From Bradyrhizobium sp. RD5-C2 (GTDB lineage: Bacteria; Pseudomonadota; Alphaproteobacteria; Rhizobiales; Xanthobacteraceae), in contig NZ_BOVL01000016.1 of the NCBI RefSeq assembly GCF_019972155.1, forward strand, positions 1 through 61,537: 61,537 nt of DNA, in the 5' to 3' direction. This document shows positions 8,083-16,496 of the stretch, piece by piece. How positions within the stretch are numbered: the first letter of the stretch is position 1; the number at the start of each line of letters is the position of its first letter. The notes beneath the pieces were generated by a model that was not told where the DNA came from, did no database searches, and saw only the letters and a program-made list of their open reading frames with translations. A program made the translations under genes and the position numbers.

Positions 8083-9183
8083 ATGCCGCTCGGAAATCTC
8101 GATTTGATCGCCGAGAGTTTTATCGAGGCGGCGACTGACCCGTCGAAATGGGAAGATGCCCTGGATGTCGTGACAACCGTGACGGAGAGTTGCGGCGCAT
8201 TGCTGCTACCTATCAGCGGAAGAATGCTCCAGTCGGTCCCTCACACTGATTCAGTGTCTAGCTCATTCGAGGCTTACGTTCGTGGCGGCTGGTTTGACCG
8301 CGACGAACGCCATCGCGGTCTCGACCTTATGAAGCGTCGCGGCGTCGTCGACGACCTCGATGTCCACTCGATCGATGTGATCAAAAGACACCCCTACTAC
8401 CAGGAATTCCTCGCCCCGCACGGACTTCGATGGTTCGCCGGAATCTCGATCCAATGCGGCAAGGACCATTGGTGTCTTTCGATCCAACGCACCATCACGC
8501 AAGGTCCTTTCTCAGAAGCGGACAAAAGCCAGTTGGCCCCCTTATCGACACGACTTTCAGGAACGGCAGCCATCGCAGGCGCACTCGGCGATGCAACGGC
8601 CGCCGGCGCGCTCGAAGCATTCGAAATGAGCGGACGCGGAGCCGCGCTGATCAATCGCGAAGGCCGATTTTTCAAGCTTAACCAGATCGCTGAAAAACTC
8701 CTTCGAGAGGATCTTTGGCTCGTTAAAGGGCGGCTCGCAGCGACCGACACCACGTCGATCGCCACGCTTGAAAGAGCGGTAGGAGAGCTGATTAACAGCA
8801 GGGGAGCCGCCTCTCGGCCGCCGATCGCATTTTCCCGCAAGGGGCGCCATCCACTTCTCGCCTACCCGACGCGGCTCGCCAGCATGGCGCGTAACGCTCT
8901 CGCCGACTGCCAGGCCATGATCATCTTCGTGGACACCGAAGAGATCCGGGGCCCACCTGCTTCTACTTTGCAAACTGCATTTCGCCTCACCGAGGCCGAA
9001 GCCCGCCTGGCCGCACAACTCGCCTGCGGCGACTCCCTCGAGACAGCAGCAGATCTCTTGGACATCGCCAAGGAGACCTCGCGGAGCCAGCTCAAAAGCA
9101 TTTTTTCGAAGACGGGCGCTCATCGGCAGGCCGAGTTGGTGGCGATGCTTTCCACCCTCCTCCGCGCCGACGACGGTCTTTAA
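8083..9183 (+). CDS. LuxR-family transcriptional regulator
   Basis: About 366 residues. The C-terminal 65 residues carry a LuxR-type helix-turn-helix (FRLTEAEARLAAQLACGDSLETAADLL, then KETSRSQLKSIFSKTG and HRQAELVAML), the arrangement of GerE/LuxR domains. The long N-terminal part is a PAS/GAF-like sensor of unknown ligand, a pattern common in rhizobial regulators that do not bind acyl-homoserine lactones. ATG at 8083 is chosen because GGAGGG stands seven bases upstream; an in-frame ATG at 8071 is possible. The gene sits between a barrel gene and a secreted Pro-rich protein and may control them; that is inference. Confidence 0.88.
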   Translation: MPLGNLDLIAESFIEAATDPSKWEDALDVVTTVTESCGALLLPISGRMLQSVPHTDSVSSSFEAYVRGGWFDRDERHRGLDLMKRRGVVDDLDVHSIDVIKRHPYYQEFLAPHGLRWFAGISIQCGKDHWCLSIQRTITQGPFSEADKSQLAPLSTRLSGTAAIAGALGDATAAGALEAFEMSGRGAALINREGRFFKLNQIAEKLLREDLWLVKGRLAATDTTSIATLERAVGELINSRGAASRPPIAFSRKGRHPLLAYPTRLASMARNALADCQAMIIFVDTEEIRGPPASTLQTAFRLTEAEARLAAQLACGDSLETAADLLDIAKETSRSQLKSIFSKTGAHRQAELVAMLSTLLRADDGL

Positions 9184-9302
9184 TCCCAACCTCATTGCCG
9201 CAGCTTGTTACCCCAAACGGGTCAAGACTACCGGTCGACTTAGACCTAGAATTTCCGCATTCTCGGCGCTCGCGCGCCTCTCATTGATTTCGGAGATTTG
9301 CG

Positions 9303-11360
9303 ATGGGCGTATCCAGAGCGGCTCTCGGCCTCGTAATTCTGTCATTTGTCACGCCGGCCCGAGCTGTCGAAATTCCGAAGCCCGTTATCAATATTCCGAG
9401 ACCGAACATTCCGCGCCCAAATGTGGTCGTGCCGAAGCCTAACGTCACAGTCAATGTCCCAAGGCCGACGGTCAATGTCCCAAGACCCACCGTCGTCGCG
9501 CCGAAGCCAACGGTGACTGTTGCCGTCCCTCACATACCGCGGCCAAACATTACCGCACCTCAAGTGCCAAGGCCTGGGCTACACACGCGCCCCGTCATCA
9601 CTACAACCCTTTCGAAACCCGGGCTAAACGAGGTTGCGCCAGTGCCTCGCGCGGCTCTTCCTTCTCCGAAGATCGAAACGCCAAAGGCAGCGGTTTTCAC
9701 TCCGAAGGCCGATTCACGATCCCGTCGGGTTGACCTGCCGAAACCAACGACTGACGCTCCAAAGACGGGGATCCTACTTGGCAGTACCTCACCCAAAACG
9801 ACCGACGCGTCTCCTCGCCCAATCACGTCAACCGAGCAGTTGAACGCACTCCCGCCGCCCGGCCCGGCGCCGATTTCCGGCGCTCGTCAGGCAAAGACAA
9901 ACCCGGCATCCACGCCGGCCGCGAACGGCACGACCCCCGCGGCGGCCGCAGTTACCCAAACGAAGCCCACCTCAGAACCACTAAAGAAGGTAAGCGGACA
10001 GCTACCGGAAGCGCTCTCTGAGCGAAATCAATCCACTCTGAAGAATTCCGGTTCCTCAATGCAGCCGGCAGGGACCGCGGTCGTTGAAGGAAATTATGGA
10101 TCGCCTACACAAACATCGCACCCGACGCAGCCACAGAGCCTCAACGGCGGCACGATTGCAGCGCCGAAGAATCCGTCGGCCACGACCGTGCTTGATGGTG
10201 GTGCCCTTGCAAAAGGCGGTGTAGGCCAAGGTCAGTGTCCGGCATGCAAACCGGACCAAGTCTACAATAACCTTTCCGGAACTTGTCCGACTTGCCTCTA
10301 CAAGTTCAACGTCAACGCGCCAGGATGTTCTACGTCTGGCGCCGCATGTTGGATACCTGTATCCGCTCCAACCACGGCCGTTACACCTAACATCACCCCA
10401 CAAGCGACTAATCAACAACCGCCGACTTCAACCGTGCCTTCCCAGTATTCCATCGGCGGCGGAAAATCTGACTACGATGCCACCATCTACGTGGATCGCG
10501 TCGGTGATCATTCTGCCTCGGTCTATTCCAGCAATCCTGCAGACGCCGCGAGGAATTCTCTGCCGACCGGCAATCCATCGGGAGTTGCCAACTCCGGTCA
10601 GCATAGCGCAGACAATGCTCAGACCGCAGGCTCACGCAACGCCGCCCAACAGCTACCGCAGCAAGGGCTGGTGCAGCTTCCCGATGGGCAGATGGCAACG
10701 GTGAGACAGAATTCGGATGGAAGCACATCGTTCCAGAAAGCTGATGGCTCCGTCCTGACAGTCGACAAGAGTGGAAATCTCACCGGCGACACATCGAGCT
10801 CAAACGTCGGTCTGTCCTCGAGGTCTCGGAGCGATCCCTCGTCCTCAACGGTTTCCAGCACTCCCCCTACGCAGGCCGCCGAACTTGCTCCGCAAACGAA
10901 CGCCAATGTCGCCACCTCGAACAGCATCTCACAACCAGCTGTCCCGACCAGTGTAGCCGGGACCAATGGCGGCTGCCTGCCTAATCCCTGCAACGAGAGA
11001 GGCAATCTCCAAGATTCGCCGCGCGCTCCGGTCGTTGATTCCAACGGAAATCGCGTGACCGATCCGAATGGAACAGCTCAATCCGGTTACGCAATCACAA
11101 TCACCGAAGGGACGCAGGTTCCGAATCGGAACGGCAGCGTCGACACCTATACGCAAGAGGGAGGGAAGTGGTACCGGACCAACAATTTCACCGATCAAAA
11201 GCAGCAAGTCGGTTTTGCAGGCACGGTGAACCAGACTAACTCGAACGGGACCGGTCAGTACGTGTATGAGATCGACGGAAACGGGATGACCGTCCCTAAC
11301 AGCCAACAATGGTTGCCGAATCAAGGTTTCTCGAAGGTTGGTCAGACACCGACCCAATAA
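9303..11360 (+). CDS. Secreted proline-rich low-complexity protein, 685 residues
   Basis: Signal peptide at residues 1-21 (ALGLVILSFVTPARA), then about 70 residues built from short V/I-P-(R/K)-P-x units (IPRPNIPRPNVVVPKPNV), which should form an extended polyproline stalk. The following 600 residues are rich in Ser, Thr, Asn, Gln and Pro. A Cys-rich island near residue 315 (QCPACKPDQVYNNLSGTCPTC and CSTSGAACW) and a second pair (CLPNPCNE) near residue 560 could form disulfides. The C-terminus (YVYEIDGNGMTVPNSQQWLP) looks folded. GGAG stands upstream of the ATG. No family is recognised; a role in the envelope is likely from composition. Confidence 0.75.
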   Translation: MGVSRAALGLVILSFVTPARAVEIPKPVINIPRPNIPRPNVVVPKPNVTVNVPRPTVNVPRPTVVAPKPTVTVAVPHIPRPNITAPQVPRPGLHTRPVITTTLSKPGLNEVAPVPRAALPSPKIETPKAAVFTPKADSRSRRVDLPKPTTDAPKTGILLGSTSPKTTDASPRPITSTEQLNALPPPGPAPISGARQAKTNPASTPAANGTTPAAAAVTQTKPTSEPLKKVSGQLPEALSERNQSTLKNSGSSMQPAGTAVVEGNYGSPTQTSHPTQPQSLNGGTIAAPKNPSATTVLDGGALAKGGVGQGQCPACKPDQVYNNLSGTCPTCLYKFNVNAPGCSTSGAACWIPVSAPTTAVTPNITPQATNQQPPTSTVPSQYSIGGGKSDYDATIYVDRVGDHSASVYSSNPADAARNSLPTGNPSGVANSGQHSADNAQTAGSRNAAQQLPQQGLVQLPDGQMATVRQNSDGSTSFQKADGSVLTVDKSGNLTGDTSSSNVGLSSRSRSDPSSSTVSSTPPTQAAELAPQTNANVATSNSISQPAVPTSVAGTNGGCLPNPCNERGNLQDSPRAPVVDSNGNRVTDPNGTAQSGYAITITEGTQVPNRNGSVDTYTQEGGKWYRTNNFTDQKQQVGFAGTVNQTNSNGTGQYVYEIDGNGMTVPNSQQWLPNQGFSKVGQTPTQ

Positions 11361-11378
11361 CTACAGCGGTCGATAGGG

Positions 11379-11399
11379 CGCGAGCGAGCCTCGCTCGCG
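11379..11399 (+). terminator. Hairpin terminator after the Pro-rich gene
   Basis: CGCGAGCGAG and CTCGCTCGCG, ten complementary bases around a central C, 18 bases after the stop at 11360, followed by TATTTATCTT. Confidence 0.7.
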
Positions 11400-11819
11400 T
11401 ATTTATCTTCCGCACACGCCAACCAGACCGAGACGCTGCCCCGACCGGTCCTCCACAGCCCGAGCCCAGCTCGAAGTGATGCGCAATAACCAGCTTGACC
11501 GGGAGCAGAATCGCCAACGCTTACTTTCGCTCTTGCATCCCTAGCGGAAGGAAAATTGAGATGACGCCCCAAGGACGCTGTGACATGCCCTGGATTATCG
11601 GCCGCCGTTTTGTCTTTTGTCTCAGTGATTGAAGCGTTGTCTTCAGACGGATGTTTCTCGGAAGCAAAACTATGCCAGGAGAGACAGCACTAAAAATGGC
11701 GACAGATACGGCGTGGACCATCTATCGCGCGACGCATCATGGAATCAACGAATTGGATCGTCGCCGGTGCCTACGCGGCCAAACTACCTCGTGCCGAGAC
11801 GGTCTTCTTAAGACCCGGT
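11400..11819. other. Stretch without a supported gene
   Basis: Short frames on both strands show no family likeness, signal peptide or ribosome site. It leads into a glycosyltransferase relic. Confidence 0.4.
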
Positions 11820-11957
11820 TCGATGGCAAGAACGTGCAGCACACCGGCGATGCTGTTTCCGATCACTTGGCCGGAGCCTTCTGGCTTTGTCATGATCGAG
11901 GCGATGACACGCGGAACGCCGGTCATTGCGTCGAGCGCTGGGACTTCTGGGTGAATG
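11820..11957 (+). pseudogene. Relic of a family 4 glycosyltransferase
   Basis: The plus strand reads AMLFPITWPEPSGFVMIEAMTRGTPVIASSAGTSG and stops. This is the nucleotide-sugar binding region of GT4 enzymes including the E-x7-E motif (EPSGFVMIE). It matches the intact glycosyltransferase at 49396 (LLFPICWPEPFGLVMIEAMACGTPVIA) residue for residue over most of its length. The N-terminal domain and the rest of the C-terminal domain are missing. Confidence 0.8.
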
Positions 11958-12444
11958 AAACGACGACTTGGATCGTGCACCACCAACGTTCCCAATATGG
12001 TGGGGCTCAAATCGTTCCTGTGGACGGCTTTGATTTGGCGCGCGACGGACTACAGGAGAGGACGCGGACGAATTCACCCTCCGCTATCTGGAGCCGTTGA
12101 AGCGCAGATACCGGATACTGCCGCGAACGAGGCAGTGCGGGAGAACACCACGGGGGCATCGGACAACGAGTGGCACGCTGGTAGCGCTTAGCCATTTCAA
12201 GATAGTCGTCCGCACTCATGAACAGTTATGCATTGGCAGAGGACAACGTTCCTGCACAATGAAATGGCGAGTGGCCTATTTCTGAATGCTCATCGTCCAA
12301 CGGATGGTTTGTAATGCGGGACGAGCTCGCACGCGGCGTCAGCGGATGGCGCGGCGATGGGGCAGGCGTCCTTGTTCGGCGAGCCCTTGGAACAACTCGG
12401 AACCCTTCTGGTTTGCCACTCGGCCAGCAATCGGAGGAATACAC
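11958..12444. other. Stretch without a supported gene
   Basis: Possibly the decayed remainder of the glycosyltransferase region. On the minus strand a frame beginning MSADDYLEMAKRYQR (12219 leftwards) resembles the start of small rhizobial proteins but soon loses likeness. Confidence 0.3.
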
Positions 12445-12714
12445 ATGAGAATTGCAAAAGTGATTTTGGCTGCGGCGTTTCTCTTTGGATCGATTGCAGC
12501 CGCGTCCGCCCAAGGTGGCGGCGGTGGTGGAGGCGGCGGCGGCGGAGGCAACTCGCCAGCGCAGAAGAGCGGTCAGGGTGCTTCAAGCAGCCCGTCGTCG
12601 GCAAATCCCGGCGCGACGGCCAATGACACTGCCGAAAAGGGCGGCATGAAAAGCGGAATGGGAATGAAGAGCAGTTCTCACAAACGCCATAAGCGCCACA
12701 AGCGAACAATTTAG
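12445..12714 (+). CDS. Small secreted Gly-rich protein with basic tail
   Basis: An 89-residue protein. ATG at 12445 is preceded by GGAGGA (12433-12438). Residues 1-24 form a signal peptide ending ASAQ. A run of twelve Gly follows, then NSPAQKSGQGASSSPSSANP, a Met/Gly/Lys region and a tail of His/Lys/Arg (HKRHKRHKR). Two other genes here encode relatives: 29109 shares the SGQGASSSPS-x-ANPGAT core, and 51030 is a looser relative. Function unknown; the basic tail suggests binding to polyanions or the cell surface. Confidence 0.75.
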   Translation: MRIAKVILAAAFLFGSIAAASAQGGGGGGGGGGGGNSPAQKSGQGASSSPSSANPGATANDTAEKGGMKSGMGMKSSSHKRHKRHKRTI

Positions 12715-12882
12715 TGATCCTTATCGGCAGAATTTGGCTCCGGCTCATTTTGAGCCGGGGCCTTGCATTCGTGTTGGGGCAATACGTACGCGTCAGCGCG
12801 ATCGATCCGATAGCCCTGGTGCGGGCATACAACGACCGCGCCCTCATCGACCGGGGTGTATTTTGCAGGCCGGTATTGCGAC
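12711..12882 (-). other. Possible C-terminal ORF remnant
   Basis: The minus strand has a 56-codon frame without a good start whose translation reads like a real protein (SQYRPAKYTPVDEGAVVVC, then HQGYRIDRADAYVLPQHE) and ends NSADKDH. It converges on the small secreted gene and contains the hairpin at 12736-12762. No family recognised. Confidence 0.3.
12736..12762 (+). terminator. Hairpin downstream of the small secreted gene
   Basis: GGCTCCGGCTCA-TTT-TGAGCCGGGGCC, twelve base pairs (one G-T), 22 bases past the stop at 12714. The following sequence TTGCATTC is only weakly T-rich. Confidence 0.75.
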
Positions 12883-12997
12883 GCAACTTATTCGTCCACT
12901 CAACAGCGCGGATTTCCGTCTGCGGTTGTGCCTCAGACGGCGAAGCCGGGATATGTTCGCAGCAGGCGTTCATGCCCCGTTGCGAGTGCACACACGG

Positions 12998-13093
12998 TCA
13001 CCCCCGATGCCGCGATCTCAATGCATCGATCGCGTGAGCGACAATCACGCCAACGCTCAAAATGAGAAGTAGTGCAATCAGTGAGTCAAACAT
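12998..13093 (-). CDS. Putative 31-residue membrane microprotein
   Basis: ATG at 13093 to TGA at 12998-13000. The peptide starts MFDSLIALLLILSVGVIVAH and ends RSRHRG: one hydrophobic helix followed by a basic tail, fitting a single-pass protein with positive-inside topology. The ribosome site is weak. Similar tiny single-helix frames occur at 14318, 16062 and 58669. Confidence 0.4.
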   Translation of the reverse strand: MFDSLIALLLILSVGVIVAHAIDALRSRHRG

Positions 13094-13420
13094 AATCCGC
13101 ACAGAAAAACGAGCCGTCGGCGATCAGTCAAAGGGATTTCCTCGGCATCAATACATCGCTCGACAGCTGATGTGTTGTTGCAACAGGTAGGCCGCCAGCC
13201 AACTGGCAGGGGAGGATAGGGCGGCGTGTCGAAGAAATGTCGAACCCGTGGAAGCAATATTCGAAGGCCGCGCAGTCAACAAAGCACTCGACGACAAAGC
13301 GGAAAAGCCGCATGTTTGAGCAATGTGCGAGCAGACCAAAACTCAACCGGAGAGAAGTGCAGCTAGCAAGATCAATATCTTGCCGATCACCGCTCCCAGC
13401 CCCGGCGGAAAGGAAACTCT

Positions 13421-13678
13421 ATGAAGAAACCCGCCACTAAGAAGGGCTTCACAAAGAAGGACCAGGAAGCAGTTAGCGCGATAATCCCGAACGGACCAGG
13501 GCCGACTTTGCAAAGGCCGAGCCCTTTGCGGCGGTGTTCCCCCAAGATGCGCGGTCTAAGTCCGAACGATCGGATCAAGACGGTGGGAGTCTGACAAGGC
13601 CCCCGACGACAAATCTTGAAGCGCCGGCCGCGCAATGTGCAACCCACATAGCATCACCACCAACCAAGCTGCGATCCT
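13421..13678 (+). pseudogene. Relic of a BrnA-like antitoxin gene
   Basis: From ATG at 13421 (AAGGAAAC upstream) the frame reads MKKPATKKGFTKKDQEAVSA; after a frameshift near 13478 it continues DNPERTRADFAKAEPFAAVFP. This matches the N-terminal half of small rhizobial BrnA-family antitoxins (KKGFTKADWDAV followed by DNPE-x-T-x-ADFAKAKPFAE-x-FP). The C-terminal RHH-like part is degraded. No partner BrnT-like toxin is seen next to it. Identification rests on recalled family motifs. Confidence 0.6.
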
Positions 13679-14186
13679 AAATCTCTTTAAGGTCGTCAAC
13701 CGGTACGTCGGCAGGCGCGCGCGCCCTGGCGCCCGTGCCAGGCGGTATTTCCTGATTACCCTGCTCCCGTCATTCGTAATGCCGGTGACCAGCGCGGCAT
13801 TCGTGCCGGTGCAGGACGGCAGCATTGAAAAGATTAACCGTCCGATGATCGATGAGGCAAGGCGACACCGGCAGAATATTGGGCCGGCCTGCAGCATGCG
13901 TCGGCCAAAGCTGGCTCGAGTACCACGAGAGCGGGACGTTTGTGCGAATGAAACAGGCCGGAAAGACCTGTTCGCTTGACAAGAAACGGCCCCAACGGGT
14001 CTTAACACCTAAGCAAACCACTTCGCTGTCGTTCCGCCTTTGTCAGTTCGCCGAAGCGCGCGAGCTTGTGACAACGCGGAGCCTCGAACTACCGCGATAG
14101 CGTGGTCTTGTGGCAGTAATGCCACTGCTTCCCTGCGTCGAGTGTTGGAGTATCTATTCCGACTTGCATCGACTCCGAATCCAGAG
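13679..14186. other. Stretch without a supported gene
   Basis: Several overlapping frames on both strands, none with family likeness or a ribosome site. Confidence 0.4.
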
Positions 14187-14274
14187 TGCGATCTGGATTA
14201 CCAATCTCGACTGACGCGGGACTGGCCATATGGCCCCAGCAATTGCCCCCGGGCCTCCAAGGGTTGCTGGGGCC
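14187..14274. repeat. Dispersed hairpin repeat, copy A
   Basis: TGCGATCTGGATTACCAATC, then CTCGACTGA, a 20-base insert absent from copy B, and a hairpin GGCCCCAGCAA...TTGCTGGGGCC (14232-14242 with 14264-14274). Copy B is at 15405-15474. The loop sequence GCCCC-x-GGGCCT-x-CAAGGG is conserved between copies. Confidence 0.8.
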
Positions 14275-14317
14275 ATTCTGATTATTGATAATAAAATTCG
14301 TTCTTCGGCGTGACACT

Positions 14318-14443
14318 GTGCGAGACGAACCAACTTTCGAATTTAAGTTTCCGGGGTTTTGGCGCGTTGTGCTTTCGCTTGGCCTAACGGCAGCCGTCGT
14401 ATCCGGCGCGTATTTTGCTATCCGCTTCATCATCGGACATTGA
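14318..14443 (+). CDS. Putative 41-residue membrane microprotein
   Basis: GTG at 14318 to TGA at 14441. A soluble start (MRDEPTFEFKFPGFWR), one hydrophobic helix (VVLSLGLTAAVVSGAYFAI) and the short tail RFIIGH. No clear ribosome site. It lies just downstream of repeat copy A and ends before a strong hairpin. Confidence 0.4.
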   Translation: MRDEPTFEFKFPGFWRVVLSLGLTAAVVSGAYFAIRFIIGH

Positions 14444-14456
14444 AGCCCGGTGAAAA

Positions 14457-14487
14457 AGCACCAGCGCCCCTACCCGGCGCTGGTGCT
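14457..14487 (-). terminator. Strong hairpin with T-run on the minus strand
   Basis: AGCACCAGCGCC and GGCGCTGGTGCT pair perfectly over 12 bp with a 7-base loop. Five A at 14453-14457 give a U-run only for minus-strand transcription, but the hairpin also lies 14 bases after the small plus-strand frame ending at 14443 and may serve both directions. Confidence 0.7.
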
Positions 14488-14741
14488 GTAGTTCCGCAAG
14501 CGTTGTAGCGTCGCCGCTGCGTGCTCAGAGTTTCCTCAAACTGACCTGCGCAGGACAATGCGCCATTGGTCGAGTGGCGGCTATGGATCGACCTGCTTCA
14601 CCGGCGCTTTACACCCTGAATAGTGCGACCGAACTGTCCGCTTGTGTGCCACTCACCCTTACTCGGGCAGGCGCTGTATGCGTCAGCACATTGAAGGGCG
14701 TCCATCCCTGCTTTTCGGCTGCGGCCTCGCAATAAGCATCG

Positions 14742-14769
14742 AAAAAAGCCCGGTGGCCGGCCACCGAGC
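14742..14769 (-). terminator. Terminator on the minus strand
   Basis: On the minus strand GCTCGGTGGCC/GGCCACCGGGC with one mismatch, followed by six T. The nearest upstream minus-strand gene is the SANT/HTH gene ending at 15051, 280 bases away. Confidence 0.65.
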
Positions 14770-14846
14770 TTCCACAGTTTCCTTTGCTGCAGCTCTAACT
14801 CAGCGAATGCTTCATAGCCCGGAATCAACTGTGCGTTGAATCACCC

Positions 14847-14862
14847 ACTATAGTACTATAGT
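14847..14862. promoter_or_regulatory. 16-bp perfect palindrome
   Basis: ACTATAGTACTATAGT is two copies of the palindrome ACTATAGT and reads the same on both strands. It is AT-rich against a GC-rich background. No adjacent gene makes its role obvious. Confidence 0.4.
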
Positions 14863-15050
14863 AAAGAGCGCCACCCGCAACGGAACTCGCTGGCCGGCTA
14901 AAACTCGCCGACCTTCCGGACTGGGATGGATTGGTCGGACATCTCGGTGCACCTCAAGTGCTCCCTATGCGGCAAGGTCGGACTGGGTCGACAGCCATCG
15001 ACTGCGCGAAAGGGCGTTTCTGGCTAAGACCCGCGGCGTTCAATCCGAGC

Positions 15051-15251
15051 TTATGCTGGAGCTAGCAAGTTTCTTGCTCGTCTGCGCTCCTCGGTGCGGG
15101 TTGGAAGGCGCAAACCAAGCCTGCGGGCCCGGTCGTAAACGGACTCGATCGGGCGCCTCAGTGCCACGGCAATGCGGGTAGCACTCGCTCCCGCAGCGAT
15201 CATAGCTTTCAGCCGTTCGATTTCTTCGTCCGTCCACTTTCGATAGCGCAT
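15051..15251 (-). CDS. Small SANT/Myb-like HTH protein
   Basis: A 66-residue protein starting MRYRKWTDEEIERLKAMIAA and continuing SATRIAVALRRPIESVYDRARRLGL. The W-T-x-EE start, three short helices and the VYDRA(R)-x-LGL ending match small rhizobial SANT/Myb-like or GcrA-like DNA-binding proteins. A diverged copy with the same flanks is at 48388-48687. The shared upstream segment (ATCGTTCGTGG-x-CAGG) suggests both copies kept a promoter. Confidence 0.6.
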   Translation of the reverse strand: MRYRKWTDEEIERLKAMIAAGASATRIAVALRRPIESVYDRARRLGLRLPTRTEERRRARNLLAPA

Positions 15252-15404
15252 CTCGTTTTAATCGTTCGTGGACAGGCGCGTTCCCCACCGATGCTCTCTT
15301 CTATGAAATTAGCCTATGTGAATCAGCATGGTAATATTGCCACGTTATCGCAGCGTCGCGACAAGAGACACCCGTTCTCGCTTGTCTCATTTACGGATTC
15401 AGTA

Positions 15405-15474
15405 TGCGATCAGATTGACCAATCTCGACTGAACCCCAGCAATCGCCCCTGGGCCTTCAAGGGTTGCTGGGGCC
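15405..15474. repeat. Dispersed hairpin repeat, copy B
   Basis: TGCGATCAGATTGACCAATC, CTCGACTGA, then the hairpin CCCCAGCAA...TTGCTGGGG (15434-15442 with 15464-15472). Same order as copy A at 14187-14274. It lies 45 bases upstream of the receiver gene and could be part of its leader. Confidence 0.8.
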
Positions 15475-15518
15475 GCTCACAAGGCCAGATTTTTGCTCGC
15501 TCTAAACCAGGCACTCCA

Positions 15519-15890
15519 GTGACGGCACCAGCGACCTACTCTGTCTTCGTGGTCGAAGACGAGCCGATGATCAGGATGCTGATCGTGGAAATGCTAGAGG
15601 AGCTCGGTCATACCGTCGCAGCCGAAGCCGCTCACTTCGAACAAGCGCTTGATCTGGCAGTCAGTAGTCAGTTCAACTTTGCGATCCTAGATATAAACCT
15701 CGCCGGCAGATCAAGTTTACCGGTGGCGGAGGTCATCAAGGCACGCAAGCTCCCCTTCATCTTGTCAACCGGCTACGGCGCGAACGGCATTCCGCCAGAC
15801 TTTGCCGGTTTTCCTGCTATCGAGAAGCCTTTCACCATTGAAGCACTAGGTCGGAAGATCAACGAACTTATGAAGGGAACGTTATCTTAG
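15519..15890 (+). CDS. Single-domain response regulator (CheY-like receiver)
   Basis: A 123-residue receiver domain: acidic pair in VVEDEPMIRML, phosphoacceptor Asp in FAILDINLAG, conserved Ser/Thr in FILSTGYG and Lys in AIEKPFTIEAL. No output domain, so it either hands on phosphate or binds a partner. GTG at 15519 is chosen because the open frame further upstream runs through the dispersed repeat; no ideal ribosome site is visible. The cognate kinase is not adjacent; the hybrid kinase at 17654 is the nearest candidate. Confidence 0.85.
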   Translation: MTAPATYSVFVVEDEPMIRMLIVEMLEELGHTVAAEAAHFEQALDLAVSSQFNFAILDINLAGRSSLPVAEVIKARKLPFILSTGYGANGIPPDFAGFPAIEKPFTIEALGRKINELMKGTLS

Positions 15891-16061
15891 CCGATGCCCA
15901 CTAGACGCTACCTCTGCGATCGAATGATTAAGCCGCGCTTGTTAGAACAGTAGCAGGTGATTGCTATCGAATAGACACCTCGACCATTTCGCGGGTCCGT
16001 CGACACATTTTGAGGCCATCGGCAGTGCTTCTAGAAGGCCGATGCGAGCTTTGAGGGAGTC

Positions 16062-16169
16062 TTAGGATAATGAATAGACGAGCGATGCCATTAAAATGAT
16101 GACCAGCGAAGCCGAGACTGAGAAAAGTAGATAGTCATGCGACATGATGGTTACCGACCCCGTGGCCAT
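16062..16169 (-). CDS. Putative 35-residue membrane microprotein
   Basis: ATG at 16169, second in-frame ATG at 16145 (MSHDYLLFSVSASLVIILMA), TAA at 16062-16064. One hydrophobic helix ending MASLVYSLS. It is followed on the same strand by no gene for 1 kb. Ribosome site weak. Confidence 0.35.
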   Translation of the reverse strand: MATGSVTIMSHDYLLFSVSASLVIILMASLVYSLS

Positions 16170-16179
16170 TGCGCTTACT

Positions 16180-16416
16180 TCAGCGACGATTTGGGTTCTC
16201 GGCATTGATGTTTAAAACGAACAAAGTGTTCTGAAATTCGTCTGTTACCTCCATGCGCCAGTCGTGCCCTGGCCGCAACCGGCCGTCCAAGCTCGCCAAC
16301 ATCTGTCCAGCCGTAACTGTCGCCTCTTTCCAAGCTGCATGCTTGTTCGGCAGCTCCTCGCCTTCGTGGTCGAGTTCTGTCGTGTCGTGGTAGACGTGGA
16401 AAAAGTATCGTGGCAT
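16180..16416 (-). CDS. DUF6894 family protein
   Basis: A 78-residue protein starting MPRYFFHVYHDTTELDHEGEE with later GHDWRMEVTDE and TLFVLNI, the compact beta-rich pattern of DUF6894, very common in Bradyrhizobium and relatives. Function unknown. It appears monocistronic. Confidence 0.85.
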   Translation of the reverse strand: MPRYFFHVYHDTTELDHEGEELPNKHAAWKEATVTAGQMLASLDGRLRPGHDWRMEVTDEFQNTLFVLNINAENPNRR

Positions 16417-16466
16417 GGAAGTGAAGCAATTAATCCTACTAGTGGGTAGCGATCTCCGTAAGGAAG

Positions 16467-16490
16467 GGCGGCCCGCCTAGGCGGGCCGCC
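16467..16490 (-). terminator. Terminator of the stress-protein gene
   Basis: GGCGGCCCGCC-TA-GGCGGGCCGCC, an 11-bp perfect stem, six bases past the stop of the minus-strand gene at 16497. On that strand it is followed by CTTCCTT. Confidence 0.85.
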
Positions 16491-16496
16491 GGTAAT

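Noticed and set aside
12339..12551. Poly-proline frame on the minus strand
   Set aside because: It is the complement of the Gly run in the small secreted protein.
15291..15518. Upstream extension of the receiver protein
   Set aside because: The extension runs through the dispersed hairpin repeat and has no conserved sequence; the receiver starts at about 15519.
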